Source: PXAH01 sp964605645 (GTDB lineage Bacteria; Omnitrophota; Gorgyraeia; Duberdicusellales; 4484-171). From it: a stretch of 9,297 nucleotides of DNA. Every line of letters begins with the position of its first letter. The first letter of the stretch is position 1. Where the stretch lies: positions 1 to 9,297 of the forward strand of contig CAZSDJ010000050.1 of assembly GCA_964605645.1 (NCBI GenBank), written 5' to 3'. Of this stretch, positions 5,682-9,297 are shown in pieces. The notes beneath the pieces are model-generated. The model was given only the letters and a program-made list of their open reading frames with translations, was not told the origin of the DNA and did not search any database. The position numbers were made by a program, and so were the translations under genes.

Positions 5682-8447
5682 ATGGAATATAAACAGACCT
5701 TAAATTTACCGAAAACATCTTTTCCGATGCGGGCTAATCTAGCAAAACGTGAGCCGGAAAGGATCAGTGTTTGGCAAGACTCTGGAATTTATAAGCTATT
5801 ACGTAAAAAAAGAGCTGGTAAACCCAAGTACATACTTCACGATGGCCCTCCTTATGCTAACGGCTTAATTCATATTGGCCACGCCTTAAATAAAATTTTA
5901 AAAGATATAATTATTAAGTTTAAGATTTTAGATGGCTTTGATTGCCCTTTGACGGTCGGCTGGGATTGCCACGGCCTTCCAGTTGAGCATCAGTTATTTA
6001 AGAAATTAAAACAAACTAAGCATGATGTTGATATTGTTGAATTTCGCCGCCGTGCTCACGATTACGCAAAAAAGTTTGTTGAATTACAAACTAAAGACTT
6101 TATTCGCTTGGGTATTTTTGCTGACTGGGAAAATCCTTACCTTACCCTTAATCCGGAGTATGAATATTCAGTAATGAAATTGCTAGAAGATTTAACCCAA
6201 GCCGGCTATATTTATCGGGGCAGAAAACCGGTTAATTGGTGTTCAAGTTGCGAAACTGCTTTAGCCGAAGCTGAAGTTGAATACCAGGATAAAAAATCTA
6301 ATTCGATATATTTTCTTTTTAAATTAAAAGAGGATTCGGACAAAATTATTAAACTAGACGATCAAGATGCTTACTTTTGTGTTTGGACCACAACTCCCTG
6401 GACTATTGTCTCAAATGTTGCAGTCGCAGTCCACCCCGAGCTTAATTACAATTTAGTTAAGTATGAAAATAAAATAATTGTAGTAGGGTCTGAGCTGAGG
6501 CCAAAAATAGAGAAAAAACTTGATTGCCAATTTGAAGTTATCGCTACAATCAAAGGCAAGGACCTCGAAGGAATCCAATTAGCACATCCTTTTATCAAGC
6601 GTGATTCTCCGGTGGTATTGGCAGATTTTGTTTCAGCGGATGATGGGTCGGGCTGTGTGCACATTGCCCCCGGCCACGGCCAAGAAGACTTTTCTCTGCA
6701 AAAAAAATATAATTTAGAAATTATCATGCCTGTTGGCGAAGATGGCAGGTTTTTAGAGCCAAATGAATTTAGGGGAAAAAATATTTATAAAGCAAATCAA
6801 TTGGTGTTGGATAAATTAAAAGAAAAAGATAACTTAGTTTGGCAGGAAGAGATTACTCATTCTTATCCACATTGTTGGCGTTGCAAGAAACCAATAATTT
6901 TTCGGGCTACCTACCAGTGGTTTTTTAATATTGAGCACAATGATTTACGGGAAAAACTTTTTGAGAAAATAAAAAGTGTAAAATGGATTCCAAATAGCGG
7001 CCAGGACCGGATGAAAGCAATGCTTGAGTCGCGTCCGGATTGGTGCTTATCCCGGCAAAGATTGTGGGGCGCACCAATACCTGCTATCAAGTGCCAATCT
7101 TGCCAAGAAGTTTTTCTTAAACCCGCGATTATTTCAAATGCTGCCGATATCTTTAAGAAAGAAGGCAGCGATGCTTGGTTTTTACATCCTTTGGAAAAAT
7201 TTTTACCAGAAGGATTTTGTTGCCCTAATTGCAAAGCTGATACTTTCGCAAAAGAATTTGATATTTTAGATGTTTGGTTTGAGTCCGGTGCTAGTTTCAA
7301 AGCTGTTTTAGAAGCACGGGATCAATTGCAATTTCCGGCTGACCTTTATCTAGAAGGCAGCGACCAACATCGCGGTTGGTTTCAAGTATCATTAATTCCA
7401 GCTGTAGCTGCAAAAAATTCTGCGCCATTTAAGGCAATTTTAACTCATGGTTTTGTGGTAGACGGCCAAGGTAAGAAAATGTCGAAATCATTAGGTAATG
7501 TCATTGCGCCTCAAGATATTTCTCAAAAATACGGAGCAGAGATTTTGCGCCTTTGGACCGCTTATTCGGATTACCGCGAAGATGTAAAAATATCGCCGGA
7601 TATCATCAAGCAACTATCGGACCTTTATCGAAAGATACGCAACACAATTCGTTTTATCCTTGGTAATATTTATGACTTCAAGCCGTCTCAGCATCAATTT
7701 AACTTTAGTGATTTGACCGAAATTGACCGCTACATGCTTTCGGAGACAATGATATTTTTTCAAGAAACTCGTAAGCTTTATGATGTATTTAGTTTCTATA
7801 AAGTTTGCCAAAATATTTTTCATTTTTGCAACCAAACTTTAAGTTCTTTTTATCTTGACATTTTGAAAGACCGTTTGTATACTCATTCATCTAATTCTGA
7901 TACCAGGCGTTCGTCTCAGTTTGTTCTTTCTAAAGTTTTGCTGATACTGTTGAAATTAATATCGCCGATACTTTCATTTACGGCCGAAGAAGCTTATAGT
8001 TGCTGGGAGATCGGTGATAAAGATCAGTCAATTTTTATTTCCGAGTTAAAAGGTTTATACAAAGAAGATCAAATTGACCAACAACTGGTGAGTAAATGGA
8101 AAAAGTTGAGGCTTTTGCGCCAAAAAGTGTTAAAGGAAATCGAGAATAAACGTGAAAACAATCAGATTGGCAGTTCGCTTCAGGCACATGTTATTGTATT
8201 TTTTGATAAAAACGAGATAGAGTTTTATCAACAATATAAAGAAAAATTAGCAGAAATTTTTATTGTATCAAAAGTAACAATCAAAGAAGGCGATTTTAAA
8301 ATTAAGGTTGAAAAAGCAGAAGGAGAAAAGTGTATTCGCTGTTGGAATTGGCGAGAAGATGTAGGCAAAGATAATAAATATCCACAAATATGTACAAAGT
8401 GTGTCACAGCAATTAAGGAGGCTGGCCATGAAAAAGAAAACAACTAA
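5682..8447 (+). CDS. ileS: Isoleucyl-tRNA synthetase (bacterial type)
   Basis: This 921-residue class I synthetase charges tRNA-Ile with isoleucine; the usual bacterial length is about 930-940. In order: HIGH motif in PPYANGLIHIGHALNK (H64-H67), GWDCHGLPVEHQ, the first zinc pair C187-x2-C190 completed by C398-W-R-C401, the CP1 editing domain with WTTTPWT (235-241) and HIAPGHGQED (D336 matches the editing aspartate), a second zinc ribbon (C471/C474 and C514/C517), KMSKS (599-603), the anticodon-binding region, and the C-terminal zinc finger C884-x2-C887...C904-x2-C907. The C-terminal finger marks the ordinary bacterial form rather than the eukaryote-like, mupirocin-resistant type. The start at 5682 follows the kinase stop by one base, with no Shine-Dalgarno site. 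The end overlaps the DksA-like gene by 20 bases. All motifs are intact. Confidence 0.97.
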   Translation: MEYKQTLNLPKTSFPMRANLAKREPERISVWQDSGIYKLLRKKRAGKPKYILHDGPPYANGLIHIGHALNKILKDIIIKFKILDGFDCPLTVGWDCHGLPVEHQLFKKLKQTKHDVDIVEFRRRAHDYAKKFVELQTKDFIRLGIFADWENPYLTLNPEYEYSVMKLLEDLTQAGYIYRGRKPVNWCSSCETALAEAEVEYQDKKSNSIYFLFKLKEDSDKIIKLDDQDAYFCVWTTTPWTIVSNVAVAVHPELNYNLVKYENKIIVVGSELRPKIEKKLDCQFEVIATIKGKDLEGIQLAHPFIKRDSPVVLADFVSADDGSGCVHIAPGHGQEDFSLQKKYNLEIIMPVGEDGRFLEPNEFRGKNIYKANQLVLDKLKEKDNLVWQEEITHSYPHCWRCKKPIIFRATYQWFFNIEHNDLREKLFEKIKSVKWIPNSGQDRMKAMLESRPDWCLSRQRLWGAPIPAIKCQSCQEVFLKPAIISNAADIFKKEGSDAWFLHPLEKFLPEGFCCPNCKADTFAKEFDILDVWFESGASFKAVLEARDQLQFPADLYLEGSDQHRGWFQVSLIPAVAAKNSAPFKAILTHGFVVDGQGKKMSKSLGNVIAPQDISQKYGAEILRLWTAYSDYREDVKISPDIIKQLSDLYRKIRNTIRFILGNIYDFKPSQHQFNFSDLTEIDRYMLSETMIFFQETRKLYDVFSFYKVCQNIFHFCNQTLSSFYLDILKDRLYTHSSNSDTRRSSQFVLSKVLLILLKLISPILSFTAEEAYSCWEIGDKDQSIFISELKGLYKEDQIDQQLVSKWKKLRLLRQKVLKEIENKRENNQIGSSLQAHVIVFFDKNEIEFYQQYKEKLAEIFIVSKVTIKEGDFKIKVEKAEGEKCIRCWNWREDVGKDNKYPQICTKCVTAIKEAGHEKENN
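8415..8421 (+). promoter_or_regulatory. Strong Shine-Dalgarno AAGGAGG that fixes the DksA-like start
   Basis: A perfect AAGGAGG (8415-8421), embedded in the last ileS codons, lies six bases before the ATG at 8428. An in-frame GTG at 8401 would place this site inside the protein, so the ATG is the better start. It is the strongest ribosome site in the window, which implies that the regulator is translated at a high rate relative to its neighbours. Confidence 0.85.
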
Positions 8448-8919
8448 AAGAAAAAAGACAACGAAAAAAAAGACAACTAAACAAAAAAAGGTAACTAAAA
8501 AAAAGAGCGTTAAAAAAACAACTAGAAAGAAAAAACAAAGGTTTTCAAAAAAAGATTTAAATGCCTACCGGGAACAATTACTGGATTTAAAAGATGATTT
8601 AATGAAGCAAATCCAGGAAATTTCTGAAGAGTCCCTGCGGAAATCTCAGCAAGAAGCTTCCGGAGATATTTCTGCTTACAGCCTTCACTTGGCAGACCGC
8701 GCTGGAGACAGTTACGAAAGAGACTTTAATTTAGGTTTGGTTTCAGCAGAAAGAAGAACTGTTATGGAAATCGATGAGGCATTAAAAAGAATTGATGACA
8801 ATGAATATGGTTTTTGCCAAATGTGTAAAAAACCGATTGCAAAAAGAAGATTAAAAGCAATACCTTATGCCCGTTACGGAACAAAATGCCAGCAAAAAAT
8901 TGAAGAAGAAGAAAGATAA
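8428..8919 (+). CDS. DksA/TraR-type zinc-finger protein with lysine-rich N-terminal tail
   Basis: This 163-residue protein has two parts. Residues 2-38 are a basic, low-complexity tail made of KKTT/KK-type repeats (23 of 37 residues are Lys or Arg), resembling histone-H1-like tails. Residues 39-163 are a DksA/TraR domain: a coiled-coil pair (about 41-78 and 105-124) with an acidic tip near GDISAYSLHLADRAGD, then the finger C130-QM-C133...AIPYARYG151-TK-C154. DksA-family proteins enter the RNA polymerase secondary channel and adjust transcription, often with ppGpp. The third zinc cysteine, normally directly after ARY, is Gly151 here, so the finger has three cysteines at most. The basic tail may bind nucleic acid or ribosomes. 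It overlaps ileS by 20 bases and lspA by about 20. Family assignment is firm; polymerase activity is inferred. Confidence 0.92.
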   Translation: MKKKTTKRKKTTKKKTTKQKKVTKKKSVKKTTRKKKQRFSKKDLNAYREQLLDLKDDLMKQIQEISEESLRKSQQEASGDISAYSLHLADRAGDSYERDFNLGLVSAERRTVMEIDEALKRIDDNEYGFCQMCKKPIAKRRLKAIPYARYGTKCQQKIEEEER

Positions 8920-9297
8920 AGTTAATCTCTTAATAACCCCTTTCATTGCTTTTTTAATTATTGGTTTAGATTTTTTTATAAAAACATATTTGCGCCTCAA
9001 TTTTGCTTACCAGTCTTTTCCTTTAATTGATAAGTTTGTTTATATTACAGTTGTGTTTAATACTGGCACTGCGTTTGGCTTGTTGCAGGGCAAGGCGAAT
9101 TTTTTAATTTACCTTACTTTAATTTTAATTTTATTTTTTTTATTTATTTTTAAAAAAGAAGGAAAAAAGAACATTACTTTTTTAATAGCTACCGGCTTGA
9201 TTTTTGGCGGAGCTATCTCTAATTTAATTGACCGGATTATGCTGGGGGCTGTAGTTGATTATATTGATCTTCGCTTTTGGCCGGTCTTTAATCTATC
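8900..9297 (+). CDS. lspA: Lipoprotein signal peptidase LspA, partial (3' end beyond window)
   Basis: The frame is open from the TTG at 8900 to the window end and encodes 132 residues. LspA is an inner-membrane aspartyl protease that removes signal peptides from lipidated prolipoproteins. Visible marks are LDFFIK (23-28) in membrane segment 1, FNTGTAFGLLQG (53-64), ISNLID111R and VVD120YIDL, which supply the two catalytic aspartates, then FWPVFNL near the end. Hydrophobic segments lie at about 9-27, 67-84 and 92-107. Perhaps the last 25-30 residues, with the fourth segment, are missing. The start is uncertain. TTG 8900 gives a sensible MKKKKDKVN positive cap and overlaps the DksA-like gene by 20 bases, but no good Shine-Dalgarno site precedes it and no in-frame ATG is available before segment 1. 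Confidence 0.92.
   Translation, partial: MKKKKDKVNLLITPFIAFLIIGLDFFIKTYLRLNFAYQSFPLIDKFVYITVVFNTGTAFGLLQGKANFLIYLTLILILFFLFIFKKEGKKNITFLIATGLIFGGAISNLIDRIMLGAVVDYIDLRFWPVFNL

Noticed and set aside
6446..7300. Two antisense open frames (6446-6727, 6911-7300) and a sense-strand out-of-frame one (7024-7269) inside ileS
   Set aside because: All sit within conserved ileS domains and show no protein-family features of their own.
8401..8427. Upstream GTG start for the DksA-like gene
   Set aside because: A perfect AAGGAGG lies between it and the ATG at 8428, which is the better start.
7614..8443. Antisense open frames at 7614-7835 and 8228-8443
   Set aside because: They are contained within ileS coding sequence, low in complexity and have no initiation signals.
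1..9297. A CRISPR array, toxin-antitoxin, defence island or insertion sequence
   Set aside because: No spaced direct repeats, transposase or nuclease motifs, or terminal inverted repeats were found; the only long direct repeat is the 55-base assembly duplication.

Overview
The window is a compact, AT-rich bacterial chromosome segment with every gene on the + strand. The signal-peptide and lipoprotein-processing machinery (LspA, a periplasmic thioredoxin and a CcdA-type membrane protein) suggests a cell with an envelope compartment, probably Gram-negative. The order ileS, then a lysine-tailed DksA/TraR protein, then lspA, together with A/T-ending codons and a tRNA without encoded CCA, makes me think of a candidate phylum such as Omnitrophota. 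That placement is inference and needs a phylogeny. The 100-N gap flanked by a 55-base duplication shows that this is scaffolded short-read (probably metagenomic) assembly.

Left block (1-870): a near-consensus sigma70 promoter (14-42) drives an unrecognised 61-residue protein. An unrecognised exported 147-residue protein follows, and seven bases after it comes a tRNA-Arg(ACG). A short tract of degenerate 7-base tandem repeats (872-907) and a G8 run separate this block from the next.

Redox block (931-3018): a short flavodoxin-like protein, CutA, a CcdA-like membrane thiol-disulfide transporter and an exported thioredoxin with a WCPYC centre, all closely packed. CutA next to a DsbD-type module is also known from Enterobacteria (cutA-dsbD). 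Here the DsbD function appears split into separate CcdA and thioredoxin genes. The ccdA gene looks broken only because of a false assembly gap: removing 155 bases restores a 239-residue protein with both catalytic cysteines.

Housekeeping block (3109-9297): a promoter at 3071-3099 lies so close to the proC start that the mRNA should be essentially leaderless. It appears to drive proC, mtnP (methylthioadenosine phosphorylase), a PfkB-family kinase, ileS, a DksA/TraR-like zinc-finger regulator and lspA. lspA runs off the window end. These genes overlap by 4 or 20 bases, or are separated by a single base, so they probably form one translationally coupled operon linking proline synthesis, methylthioadenosine salvage, tRNA charging, a transcription regulator and lipoprotein maturation.

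I see no mobile element, CRISPR array, phage gene or clearly novel defence or biosynthetic system. The points most worth a second look are the DksA-like protein with a histone-H1-like tail and a missing zinc cysteine, the assembly artefact in ccdA, the probable leaderless promoter, and the mtnP-kinase pair.
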